From Tenacibaculum jejuense (lineage in GTDB: Bacteria > Bacteroidota > Bacteroidia > Flavobacteriales > Flavobacteriaceae): a stretch of 64,000 nt of DNA. The stretch is taken from contig NZ_LT899436.1 of NCBI RefSeq assembly GCF_900198195.1, positions 248,001-312,000 on the forward strand. The letters run 5' to 3'. Shown here piece by piece: positions 33,984 through 42,765 of this stretch. The notes under the pieces were generated by a model. That model did not search any database and had not been told where the DNA came from. It was given only the letters and a program-made list of their open reading frames with translations. Position numbers and translations under genes: made by a program. How positions within the stretch are numbered: position 1 is the first letter of the stretch; every line of letters begins with the position of its first letter.

Positions 33984-35144
33984 ATGAAAAAAGATAAATT
34001 ATATCTATTTACTGTTTTATCAATAACAGTTGTGTTTTTAATTATTGCTTTTATTGCAGCCAAATATTTTATTAAGGCAAGTGCAAATCAATTAATAGAA
34101 GTACAAGTTGAAACCAGTAAAAGAGAGGCAAATGAAATTGCTAGCATTATAGATTTTCAATTGGCAAATAATCTAAATAAAGAAGCGGTTTTAGAAAATT
34201 TGCAAACCACTATTTTAGGAACAAATTCAAACGCTTGGTTTATTTCGGTTTTAGATTGGTCTGGAAAAAAAGTATGCTATCCAGATAAAACGAAGTTAGG
34301 AGAGATTGAAAAATCAAATTCTAATTTATTACAATCATTAAAAGAAAAGAACAATTCTGAAGATTTGTATGATATTCTTGTTTCAAACAGATCAGAAGAA
34401 AAAGGAAAAGAATATGTAGAGGTAATTCATACTGCTCCAGTAAAAAGCACCGATTTATTAATAGCTGCAAACGTGAACGTAAGTAGCATTGATAAACAAT
34501 TACAACAATTGAAACGTAACTTTTATTTAATTTTCTTATTAATGGGAATATTAGTTATTGTTTTATCATCTGTGGCTGTTCGTATTATAGGAAGTAAATA
34601 TGAGAAGCAATTAGAAGAAAAGTATACTTCTTTAGAGTCTGAAGTTATTAATTTGTCTAAATTGAATACCGATTTGGTAAATTATAAAGAGAAAAAAGAA
34701 AAAGATTTAGAAAGAGAAGCTAAAATTGCTGCCGAACTCGCTACTCAAATAGAAGAAAAAGAAGAGGTTGTTTTAGAACCAAGCGAAACTGAGGTAAACG
34801 AACCAAACAGAAAAAGAATCTTAACATATATGCGAAATGAATTAGTACCTGTACTAATAAACGAGATAGCATATGTGTATACGGAGAATACAATTACTTA
34901 TGTTGTAAATTTCGACGGAAAGAAGTCTACATCTAACGCAAGTTTAGATGATATGTATACCAACTTTGACCCAACATTGTTTTTTAGAGCTAACAGACAA
35001 TATATCATAAGTATATCTGCTATCGATAAAATTATAAAATACGGAAAAAGTCAATTAAAGATTGTTTTAAACTCTAATGCTAATGAAGAAATTATTATTA
35101 GTAAAAATAAAGCTGCTGAGTTTAAACAATGGTTGAATATGTAG
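33984..35144 (+). CDS. Membrane-bound one-component LytTR transcription regulator
   Basis: This 386-aa protein has one transmembrane helix near the N-terminus (7-30), an extracytoplasmic sensor of about 150 residues that looks cache-like (ANEIASIIDFQLA, WFISVLDWSGKKVCYPD), a second helix (about 180-200), a coiled coil (about 205-260) and a C-terminal LytTR DNA-binding domain (about 280-386) with FFRANRQYIISISAID. Sensor and DNA-binding domain are fused, with no histidine kinase needed. It is divergent from the OB-fold/YceI/DUF5777 operon, a natural candidate target. Confidence 0.82.
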   Translation: MKKDKLYLFTVLSITVVFLIIAFIAAKYFIKASANQLIEVQVETSKREANEIASIIDFQLANNLNKEAVLENLQTTILGTNSNAWFISVLDWSGKKVCYPDKTKLGEIEKSNSNLLQSLKEKNNSEDLYDILVSNRSEEKGKEYVEVIHTAPVKSTDLLIAANVNVSSIDKQLQQLKRNFYLIFLLMGILVIVLSSVAVRIIGSKYEKQLEEKYTSLESEVINLSKLNTDLVNYKEKKEKDLEREAKIAAELATQIEEKEEVVLEPSETEVNEPNRKRILTYMRNELVPVLINEIAYVYTENTITYVVNFDGKKSTSNASLDDMYTNFDPTLFFRANRQYIISISAIDKIIKYGKSQLKIVLNSNANEEIIISKNKAAEFKQWLNM

Positions 35145-35417
35145 TTTGTAAAACAATAGCTCCCACTTCCTTTTAAACCTTTTTTTTCCTCTTTAACGGA
35201 TATATTTCATTTTTCACAAAGTCTAATAGCTTGTCTTTATTAGATTCTATAGTTATTTGTATGTGAATTGAAATCAAGTATGTACATTTTATTTAGAGTT
35301 ATTTCAATAAAAAAAATATAAATATTTGAGATTTACGATTGTGAAAATACCTTTATAAGCTCAAGAACAACATTAAAATTGTTTAAATTAAACCAAGTTT
35401 TTTATATTCTATTATCT

Positions 35418-35450
35418 AGGATAGTGCCTACCCAGCACTGTCCTTTTTTT
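35418..35450 (+). terminator. Rho-independent terminator in the LytTR-leuS gap
   Basis: AGGATAGTGC (35418-35427) pairs with GCACTGTCCT (35435-35444), including one G-T pair, around a seven-base loop. A T-run follows. Confidence 0.85.
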
Positions 35451-35510
35451 ATAACTTAAATTTATCTTTGAATTGCTTTAGCTAAAACTTTTATAATCCT
35501 GAAATTACCG

Positions 35511-35518
35511 TAAATTTG
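35511..35518 (+). promoter_or_regulatory. -7 promoter element for leuS
   Basis: TAAATTTG matches TAnnTTTG, 47 bases before the leuS ATG. Another match, TATCTTTG, lies at 35463-35470 just after the terminator. Confidence 0.45.
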
Positions 35519-35565
35519 CAGCTTAAATTACGTCGTTTTTTTAATGACAGGAATAAAATTAAAGA

Positions 35566-38520
35566 ATGCAATACAATCACCAAGAAATCGAAAAAAAGTG
35601 GCAAGAGTTTTGGGCAAAAAACCAAACTTTTAAAGCGAGTAACACTTCCGATAAACCAAAATATTATGTGTTAGATATGTTTCCTTATCCATCTGGAGCA
35701 GGATTACATGTTGGACATCCATTGGGATATATCGCAAGTGATATTTATGCGCGTTACAAACGTCATAAAGGATTTAATGTATTGCACCCACAAGGTTACG
35801 ATTCTTTCGGATTACCTGCAGAGCAGTATGCAATTCAAACAGGTCAGCATCCTGCAATAACTACAGAAACTAATATTAAAACATATCGCGGACAGTTAGA
35901 TAAAATCGGATTTTCATTCGATTGGTCTCGAGAAGTTCGTACATCAAATCCAGAATATTATAAATGGACTCAGTGGATTTTTATCCAATTGTTTAATTCT
36001 TGGTATAATAAAGATTCAGATAAAGCAGAAGATGTAAGTACATTAATTGCAAAGTTTGAAGTTGAAGGAAATACAACTGTAAATGCAGTTTGTGATGAAG
36101 ATATCATTACGTTCACTGCTGATGAGTGGAACGGTTTTTCTTCAACAAAACAACAAGAAATTTTATTACAATATCGTTTAACATTTTTATCTGATACAGA
36201 AGTAAACTGGTGTCCAGCTTTAGGAACAGTTTTAGCAAATGATGAAATTGTAAACGGAGTTTCAGAACGTGGAGGTCATCCTGTTGTTCGTAAAAAAATG
36301 ACACAATGGTCGATGCGAATTTCTGCCTATGCACAACGTTTATTAGATGGATTAAGTGGAATTGATTGGCCTCAGCCGTTAAAAGATATTCAAACCAACT
36401 GGATTGGCCGTTCGCAAGGAGCAATGGTGTCTTTTAAAGTTGATGGGTACGATGCTAATATCGATGTGTTTACTACGCGTCCTGATACCATTTACGGAGT
36501 AAGTTTTATGACGTTAGCTCCAGAACATGAATTGGTAGCGAAAATTACAACTGATGCTCAACGTGAAGCAGTAGAAACTTATGTTGAAGCTACGGCAAAA
36601 CGTTCAGAAAGAGATCGTATGGCTGACGTGAAAACAATTTCTGGAGTTTTTACAGGAGCATATGCAATTCATCCATTCTCTGGAAAACAAGTGCCAATTT
36701 GGATTGGTGATTATGTATTAGCAAGCTACGGAACTGGTGCTGTAATGGCAGTTCCTTGTGGTGACCAACGTGATTACGATTTTGCAAAACATTTCGATTT
36801 AGAGATTCCAAATATTTTTGAAGGTGTTGATATTTCTGAAGAAGCTTTTGCTGATAAAGAAAAGTCTGTTATTGCGAATTCTGATTTCTTAAATGGTTTA
36901 CCATACAAGAAAGCGATGAAAACTGTAATCTATGAAATGGAACAACGTGGATTTGGTTACGGAAAAATAAACTATCGTTTACGTGATGCAGTATTCAGTC
37001 GTCAACGTTATTGGGGAGAACCATTCCCAGTATATTACAAAGACGGAATGCCTCAGATGATTGAGAAGCAACATTTGCCTGTTGTTCTACCAGAAGTTGA
37101 AAAGTATTTACCAACAGAAGATGGTAAACCACCATTAGGAAATGCTGATGTTTGGGCTTGGGACACAACTACAAATGCTGTTGTTTCAAATGATAAAATA
37201 GATAATGAAACTATATTTCCATTAGAACTAAATACAATGCCAGGTTGGGCAGGAAGTTCTTGGTATTTTAACCGTTATATGGATGCTACAAATGATGGTG
37301 AGTTTGTGAGCGCAGCAGCGGTTGAGTATTGGAAAGAAGTTGATTTATATATCGGTGGTTCTGAACATGCAACAGGACATTTATTATATGCACGTTTTTG
37401 GCAAAAGTTCTTATTCGATTTAGGTTTAGTTCCTGTGGATGAGTTTGCAAAGAAATTAATCAACCAAGGAATGATCTTAGGAACTTCTGCTTTTGTATAC
37501 AGAAGGATTGCTTATAAAATGACTGAATCTAAAAGTGGTACAAAACAATATGATCCTTTAAAAACTAAACCGTTTTTTGTCTCTAAAAACCTTGATGTAA
37601 ATATTGAACATTTTTTTGAAGATGAATCTTTTAAACAAAAGGTAATATCTGAGTATCCTGAATTTAAGAGTATTGAAGGTAAAATTTGGTTTGGAGATGT
37701 AGCAACACATGCTGATGTTTCTTTTGTTAATTCTTCAGATGAATTAGATATTGAAGCTTTTAAAAATTGGAGATCAGATTTTAAAGATGCTGAGTTTATT
37801 TTAGAAGAAGGGAAATATGTTGTAGGTAGAGAAGTTGAAAAAATGTCTAAATCCAAATTCAATGTAGTAAATCCAGATTTAATTTGTGAAGAATACGGAG
37901 CAGATAGTTTACGTTTATTCGAAATGTTCTTAGGACCTTTAGAGCAATTTAAACCTTGGAAAACCTCTGGTATTTCTGGAGTATATTCTTTCTTAAAGAA
38001 ACTTTGGAAGTTATTCCACAACGGAGAAAACTTTGAAGTTTCAGAAGGTGAACCAACTAAAGACAGCTTAAAAACATTACATAAAACAATTAAGAAAGTA
38101 GAAGAAGATATTGAGAATTTCTCTTTCAATACTTCAGTTTCTACATTCATGATTGCGGTTAATGAGTTCACTGCTCAAAAATGTAATAACAAAGCAATTT
38201 TAGAAGAGTTATTAATCTTAGTTTCTCCTTATGCGCCACATATCGCAGAAGAATTATGGAGTAAATTAGGTCATGAAAACTCTATTGCTTTTGCAGCTTT
38301 CCCTCAGTTTGACGGAAAACACTTAATAGAGTCTGAAAAAGAATACCCAATTTCTTTTAATGGAAAAATGCGTTTCAAGCTTAATTTACCATTAGACATG
38401 TCGAAAGAAGATATTGAAAAAACAGTAATGGCTCACGAAAAAACGCAAGAACAATTACAAGGACGTACACCTAAAAAGGTGATTATTGTGCCTGGAAAGA
38501 TTATCAATATCGTAGGATAA
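35566..38520 (+). CDS. leuS: Leucyl-tRNA synthetase
   Basis: This 984-aa class I synthetase has the HIGH-equivalent HVGHPLGY near residue 48, an editing domain (about 235-420, with TTRPDTIYG and the family DQRDYDF segment), WYFNRYMD and GGSEHATGHLLYARFW, and KMSKSK near 760. The C-terminal anticodon-binding domain is intact. Between NQGMILG (about 638) and KMSKS there is an added stretch of roughly 40-50 residues (around 645-705) compared with the flavobacterial pattern I remember. It lies in the leucine-specific domain and may be a lineage insertion. A terminator follows. Confidence 0.96.
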   Translation: MQYNHQEIEKKWQEFWAKNQTFKASNTSDKPKYYVLDMFPYPSGAGLHVGHPLGYIASDIYARYKRHKGFNVLHPQGYDSFGLPAEQYAIQTGQHPAITTETNIKTYRGQLDKIGFSFDWSREVRTSNPEYYKWTQWIFIQLFNSWYNKDSDKAEDVSTLIAKFEVEGNTTVNAVCDEDIITFTADEWNGFSSTKQQEILLQYRLTFLSDTEVNWCPALGTVLANDEIVNGVSERGGHPVVRKKMTQWSMRISAYAQRLLDGLSGIDWPQPLKDIQTNWIGRSQGAMVSFKVDGYDANIDVFTTRPDTIYGVSFMTLAPEHELVAKITTDAQREAVETYVEATAKRSERDRMADVKTISGVFTGAYAIHPFSGKQVPIWIGDYVLASYGTGAVMAVPCGDQRDYDFAKHFDLEIPNIFEGVDISEEAFADKEKSVIANSDFLNGLPYKKAMKTVIYEMEQRGFGYGKINYRLRDAVFSRQRYWGEPFPVYYKDGMPQMIEKQHLPVVLPEVEKYLPTEDGKPPLGNADVWAWDTTTNAVVSNDKIDNETIFPLELNTMPGWAGSSWYFNRYMDATNDGEFVSAAAVEYWKEVDLYIGGSEHATGHLLYARFWQKFLFDLGLVPVDEFAKKLINQGMILGTSAFVYRRIAYKMTESKSGTKQYDPLKTKPFFVSKNLDVNIEHFFEDESFKQKVISEYPEFKSIEGKIWFGDVATHADVSFVNSSDELDIEAFKNWRSDFKDAEFILEEGKYVVGREVEKMSKSKFNVVNPDLICEEYGADSLRLFEMFLGPLEQFKPWKTSGISGVYSFLKKLWKLFHNGENFEVSEGEPTKDSLKTLHKTIKKVEEDIENFSFNTSVSTFMIAVNEFTAQKCNNKAILEELLILVSPYAPHIAEELWSKLGHENSIAFAAFPQFDGKHLIESEKEYPISFNGKMRFKLNLPLDMSKEDIEKTVMAHEKTQEQLQGRTPKKVIIVPGKIINIVG

Positions 38521-38528
38521 TTTAATAA

Positions 38529-38568
38529 AAATAGGCATTTACAAAAGATTGATAAATGCCTATTTTTT
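38529..38568 (+). terminator. leuS terminator
   Basis: AAATAGGCATTTA (38529-38541) pairs with TAAATGCCTATTT (38553-38565) around an 11-base loop, followed by T residues. Confidence 0.87.
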
Positions 38569-38690
38569 TATAGTTTTTTGTGTTTTTATTTCTTTTAAAT
38601 TGGTTTTTCATTAAAAATCCCCTATCTTATTAACTAATTTTATTAAGTTTTTGTTATTTGTTAACAGACTTAATGTAAAAGGTTTACAAG

Positions 38691-39224
38691 ATGAAAAAAA
38701 TAATCCCCTTAATGCTCGTTTTCTTGAGTGCCTTTCAAATCCACTCACAAAAGCTAACTCAAGACGTATCAAAAACTACCGTTGTTTTTAAAATTAAATA
38801 TTTTGGATCTTATGTAGATGCCTTATTTACAAAAGTAGACATTGATGGTAATTTTGATCAAAAAGATTTAGAATCTAGTTTTTTAAATGCTACGATAGAT
38901 GTAAATTCATTCGATACTAATAATTCGTATCGAGATAAAATTTTATCTGAAGATTACTTTGATGTAAAAAATCATCCAACAATTACCTTAAAATCAACAG
39001 AGATAGAGAAAGTCGCTGTTAACTTATATAATCTTAAGGCAGATTTAAATATCAAAGGAACTACAAAATCAGTAACTTTACCTTTAATCGTTTCTGAAAA
39101 CGGAAATAAGATTAGTATCAAATCAGGTTTTACTATTGATAGATTAGACTACAAAGTAGGAAAAAGTAGTTTCTTATTATCTAGGAAAGTAATTACAAAT
39201 GTGAATTTTTTAGCGGTTAAGTAA
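38691..39224 (+). CDS. YceI family protein, first tandem copy
   Basis: This 177-aa protein has a signal peptide ending at HSQ (18-20). The YceI lipocalin-like domain shows FKIKYFGSYVDALF, IDVNSFDTNNSYRDKI, YFDVKNHPTITLKS and LDYKVGKSSFLL. The pattern matches the periplasmic family that binds polyprenyl or polyketide-type lipids. The next gene is a clear paralog (aligned by eye over the full length), and that one overlaps the FAD oxidoreductase of the type III PKS operon. This places the pair at the head of the pathway cluster and suggests lipid carriage. Confidence 0.88.
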   Translation: MKKIIPLMLVFLSAFQIHSQKLTQDVSKTTVVFKIKYFGSYVDALFTKVDIDGNFDQKDLESSFLNATIDVNSFDTNNSYRDKILSEDYFDVKNHPTITLKSTEIEKVAVNLYNLKADLNIKGTTKSVTLPLIVSENGNKISIKSGFTIDRLDYKVGKSSFLLSRKVITNVNFLAVK

Positions 39225-39351
39225 AATTGATCTAACATTCAATTAATTTTATATAATCTTAAAGTTTAGTTATTAAGATGTTTGTGAGTTTAAACAAACT
39301 GTAATTTTTCTTATCTTCAATCCAGTAAAACTCAAACGAACTTACATCAAG

Positions 39352-39888
39352 ATGAAAAGACTAATTATGTTTGCTTTTCTATGTGTTACTACATGGAATC
39401 TTACGGCACAAAAATTTGTTCAGAATCAATCTGAAACAAAAATTACGTTTAAGATTAAGAATTTTGGCTCTTATGTAGATTGTCTATTTTCTGATGTAAA
39501 CTTCGATGTAAACTTCAATAAAAATGATTTAACAAATAGTTATATCAACACTACAATAGCCGTGTCAACTGTAGATACGAACAACAAATCACGAGATAAA
39601 AGCTTAAAAAAAGAGAAGTATTTTAATGTAACAAAGTATCCTAACATTACTTTAAAATCTAGAAAGATTGAAATGATAGATGCTAACTCTTTTAGATTAA
39701 CAGGAGATTTAACCATTAAAGGAATTACCAAAATTGTAACTATTCCCATAAAAGTATCAAATCAAGAGAATAAACTAAATATTAGTGCTGACTTTGAAAT
39801 TAATAGACTAGACTATAAAGTTGGGAAAAGCAGCTTCATTTTATCTAAAAAAGTAATAGCTAAAGTAAACTATCTTGGTACAAAATAA
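39352..39888 (+). CDS. YceI family protein, second tandem copy, coupled to the PKS operon
   Basis: This 178-aa protein has a signal peptide ending at TAQ (18-20) and the same YceI layout as the preceding copy: FKIKNFGSYVDCLF, VDTNNKSRDK, YFNVTKYPNITLKS and LDYKVGKSSFIL. The first barrel segment contains Cys43, absent from the other copy. Its 3' end overlaps the next gene by 14 bases (TTG start 39875) or abuts it by one base if GTG at 39890 is used. Either way it is translationally coupled to the FAD oxidoreductase, which argues for a direct role in the same pathway. Confidence 0.88.
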   Translation: MKRLIMFAFLCVTTWNLTAQKFVQNQSETKITFKIKNFGSYVDCLFSDVNFDVNFNKNDLTNSYINTTIAVSTVDTNNKSRDKSLKKEKYFNVTKYPNITLKSRKIEMIDANSFRLTGDLTIKGITKIVTIPIKVSNQENKLNISADFEINRLDYKVGKSSFILSKKVIAKVNYLGTK

Positions 39889-41005
39889 GGTGGTTATCGT
39901 TGGTGGGGGCTTAGCAGGTTTGGTAAGTGCTATTCATCTTTCTAAAAAAGGAATATACGTAACAGTCATTGAAAAAAATATATATCCAAAGCATAAAGTT
40001 TGTGGAGAATATATATCAAACGAAGTTTTACCTTATTTACAATCCTTAGGTTTTAATCCGCTTCAGTTTCAAGCTAAAGAAATTACTGATTTTACGTTAT
40101 CGACTTCGACTAATACGACTATAAAAACAAAATTACCATTAGGTGGCTTTGGAATCAGTAGATATACATTAGATTATGAATTAGCAAATTTAGCTAAACA
40201 AAATGGTGTTGAAATTGTTCATGATTATGTGAATCAAATTGATTTTCAGAATGAAATCTTCACGATAACTACAAAAAGTAACAAAACTTTCACAGCAGAT
40301 ATTGTTATTGGAGCATATGGAAAGCGTTCTAATATTGATATTAGTTTAAAACGTTCTTTTATTCAGCAAAAATCACCTTTTCTGGCAGTAAAAGCACATT
40401 ACGAAGGAGAATTTCCTGAGGATAAAGTTTCATTATACAATTTTAAAGGAGGATATTGCGGAGTTTCTAAAGTAGAAAACGATCATATTAATGTTTGTTA
40501 TATCACAAGTTACGATGCTTTTAAAAAGTATACAGATATTGATGAATTTCAAAATAAAGTCCTCTTACAAAATAAACAACTACAAAGAATTATAGGGAAT
40601 TCTAAATTAATGTTCCCAAGTCCGTTAACCATAAGTCAGATTTCTTTTGCTGAAAAACAACCTGTAGAAAATCATATGCTGATGTGTGGCGATACTGCAG
40701 GAATGATTCATCCACTTTGCGGAAACGGAATGGCTATGGCAATTCATTCTGCGCAAATAGCTTCAGAAACTATCATACAATATTTCAATAAAGAGATTTC
40801 AACGAGAGAAGAGCTTGAAGAAATGTATACTCGAGAATGGAGAAAAGCTTTTAATAAGCGTTTACAAATGGGAAGAAAACTTGCTGCTTTGTTTAATATG
40901 GATTTCTTTTCGGAAATGATTACCTTGGGCTTACGACTATTTCCATGGATTTTACCCATCATTATTAAAAAAACACATGGGAAATACCTCAAACCAATAC
41001 AATGA
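39875..41005 (+). CDS. FAD-dependent oxidoreductase of the type III PKS operon
   Basis: This 376-aa flavoprotein has an N-terminal GxGxxG-type FAD motif (VIVGGGLAG, residues 7-15), KHKVCGEYIS around 39-48, and the second FAD motif CGDTAGMIHPLCGNG (271-285). This is the geranylgeranyl-reductase/group A monooxygenase family. It could hydroxylate an aromatic ring, as SrsC does in Streptomyces phenolic-lipid synthesis, or saturate a double bond; sequence alone does not decide. The start is TTG at 39875 (or GTG at 39890). It overlaps the methyltransferase by 4 bases (ATGA). Confidence 0.85.
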   Translation: MVQNKVVIVGGGLAGLVSAIHLSKKGIYVTVIEKNIYPKHKVCGEYISNEVLPYLQSLGFNPLQFQAKEITDFTLSTSTNTTIKTKLPLGGFGISRYTLDYELANLAKQNGVEIVHDYVNQIDFQNEIFTITTKSNKTFTADIVIGAYGKRSNIDISLKRSFIQQKSPFLAVKAHYEGEFPEDKVSLYNFKGGYCGVSKVENDHINVCYITSYDAFKKYTDIDEFQNKVLLQNKQLQRIIGNSKLMFPSPLTISQISFAEKQPVENHMLMCGDTAGMIHPLCGNGMAMAIHSAQIASETIIQYFNKEISTREELEEMYTREWRKAFNKRLQMGRKLAALFNMDFFSEMITLGLRLFPWILPIIIKKTHGKYLKPIQ

Positions 41006-41706
41006 TCAATACCAAATATAGAAGCAAAGAAGAAGAAATCATGGATGATTTCGATATGTCTGGTGAAACCTTAATCAAAACACTAGACATCATTGCTAAA
41101 ATTAATCGTGTACTAGGAGGTAATATGTTAACCTTAAATGGCGTAAAAAAACTCTGTAAAGATCAACCAAAAGAGAAAGTGATTTCTATAATTGATTTGG
41201 GTTGTGGTAATGGAGATATGTTAAGAGCAATTGCCAAATTAGGAAGAAAACAAGGCCATAAATTTGATTTGATCGGAGTAGATGCAAATCAAACTACAAT
41301 AGATTATGCGATTGAGTTGTCAAAAGAATATCCAGAGATTCGGTATTTGAAACAAGATATCCTGACTGATGAATTTAAAAAGCTGTCTTACGATATTTCA
41401 CTATTTACACTTTTCCTGCATCATTTTTCAGATAAAGAAATAGCAAATTTATTACCAATAATTCAAGATCGAACCAAGTTAGGTTTAGTGATAAACGATT
41501 TACATCGACATAAATTAGCTTATTATTTATTCAAAATTATTACACTATTTATCAATAACAAAATGGTGAAGAACGATGGTTTGGTATCTATTTTAAGAGG
41601 ATTTAAAAGAAAAGAACTAGAGAGTTTTGCTAAGAACTTATCTGGTAAAAGCACAATTACTTGGAAATGGGCATTCCGTTACCAATGGTTAATAAAGCAT
41701 CATTAA
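41002..41706 (+). CDS. SAM-dependent methyltransferase of the type III PKS operon
   Basis: This 234-aa class I methyltransferase has SAM motif I at residues 64-72 (IDLGCGNGD), an acidic loop (GVDANQTT) and LFTLFLHHFSD as the motif IV/V region. It has no membrane segment. A methyltransferase next to a type III PKS and a flavoprotein fits O-methylation of a phenolic lipid (compare SrsB) or methylation of a pyrone. It is 6 bases before the PKS gene and overlaps the flavoprotein by 4 bases. Confidence 0.85.
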   Translation: MINTKYRSKEEEIMDDFDMSGETLIKTLDIIAKINRVLGGNMLTLNGVKKLCKDQPKEKVISIIDLGCGNGDMLRAIAKLGRKQGHKFDLIGVDANQTTIDYAIELSKEYPEIRYLKQDILTDEFKKLSYDISLFTLFLHHFSDKEIANLLPIIQDRTKLGLVINDLHRHKLAYYLFKIITLFINNKMVKNDGLVSILRGFKRKELESFAKNLSGKSTITWKWAFRYQWLIKHH

Positions 41707-41712
41707 ATATTT

Positions 41713-42765
41713 ATGAGCGTACGAATTACATCAGTTGCAAAGCAGCTTCCAAAATATACAAGAAACACAAAAGAAATTTTACCATATTTAAAAGTATGGT
41801 TGTCTGGTCAAGAAGAACGTTTTCAGCGAAAGGCAATTAAAATTTTCGAAAACGCAGGTGTAGATCGACGTTATTCAATTATGGATGCAGAAGATGTTTT
41901 TCTAAATACCTCTTTTGAAGAGAAAAACGAAATCTACACCAGAGAATGTACAAAGTTAGCAGAACAAGCTTTGTTAAAAGCTTTGGCGAAAGCAAATCTT
42001 GCCGCAAATGAAGTTGATTATATTATTACAGTAAGTTGTACAGGAATTATGATTCCGTCTTTAGATGCTTATCTAATCAATAGCTTAGAAATGAAACAAG
42101 ATATTGTTCGTTTACCTGTGACAGAAATGGGTTGTGCAGCTGGAGTTTCAGGAATTATTTATGCGAAAAACTTTTTAAAAGCAAACCCGAATAAAAGAGC
42201 AGTAGTAGTTGCAGTAGAATCACCAACAGCTACGTTTCAGTTAGAAGATTATTCGATGGTAAATATTGTAAGCGCTGCTATTTTTGGAGATGGAGCCTCA
42301 GCAGTTATTTTATCGTCTTATGAAGATGAAGTTGGTCCGCAAATCTTAGATGAAGCGATGTATCATTTTTATGATGCAACGCACATGATGGGATTCAATT
42401 TGAAAAATACCGGATTACAAATGGTGTTAGATAAATCTGTTCCTGAGACCATTTCAAATCATTTTCCGAAGATTATTCATCCTTTTTTAGAAAAGAATAA
42501 GCTAAGTATATCAGATATAGATCATTTAGTTTTTCATCCAGGAGGAAAGAAAATCGTACAAACAGTAGAAGATCTTTTTGGAAAACTAGGAAAGAATATA
42601 GAAGATACGAAAGAAGTTTTAAAATTATATGGAAATATGTCTAGTGCTACTGTTTTATATGTTTTAGAACGTTTTATGGATAGAGATTTACCAAAAGGAG
42701 ATAAAGGATTAATGTTGAGTTTTGGACCCGGATTTTCAGCGCAACGAATTTTATTAGAATGGTAA
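41713..42765 (+). CDS. Type III polyketide synthase (chalcone/stilbene synthase-like)
   Basis: This 350-aa type III PKS has a complete Cys-His-Asn catalytic triad: Cys141 in TEMGCAAGVSG, His275 in VFHPGGKK and Asn308 in YGNMSSAT. The C-terminal GPGFSAQ loop of the family is present, and length is typical. These enzymes extend an acyl starter with malonyl-CoA and cyclise it to resorcinols, pyrones or phloroglucinols in the cytoplasm. A 7-base overlap links it to a fatty-acid-type reductase, dehydratase, ketosynthase and carrier protein, so the starter is probably a dedicated acyl-ACP. Confidence 0.95.
   Translation: MSVRITSVAKQLPKYTRNTKEILPYLKVWLSGQEERFQRKAIKIFENAGVDRRYSIMDAEDVFLNTSFEEKNEIYTRECTKLAEQALLKALAKANLAANEVDYIITVSCTGIMIPSLDAYLINSLEMKQDIVRLPVTEMGCAAGVSGIIYAKNFLKANPNKRAVVVAVESPTATFQLEDYSMVNIVSAAIFGDGASAVILSSYEDEVGPQILDEAMYHFYDATHMMGFNLKNTGLQMVLDKSVPETISNHFPKIIHPFLEKNKLSISDIDHLVFHPGGKKIVQTVEDLFGKLGKNIEDTKEVLKLYGNMSSATVLYVLERFMDRDLPKGDKGLMLSFGPGFSAQRILLEW

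Larger units (their letters stand above)
35145..35565. other. 421-base intergenic region: no gene seen, one orphan terminator and a leuS promoter
   Basis: No open frame of useful length is seen here. The region is AT-rich and holds a strong terminator at 35418-35450, 274 bases beyond the LytTR stop, and TAnnTTTG elements at 35463-35470 and 35511-35518 for leuS. The terminator could end a long LytTR 3' untranslated region or a small RNA of about 100-250 bases; no tRNA or known RNA is recognisable. Confidence 0.6.

Noticed and set aside
37512..38171. 219-codon minus-strand frame inside leuS
   Set aside because: Antisense to a well-defined synthetase; composition is a mirror of leuS.
39875..41005. 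Flavoprotein as a primary-metabolism geranylgeranyl reductase
   Set aside because: Its overlap with YceI and the methyltransferase inside the PKS operon favours a pathway role, though the family name remains possible.
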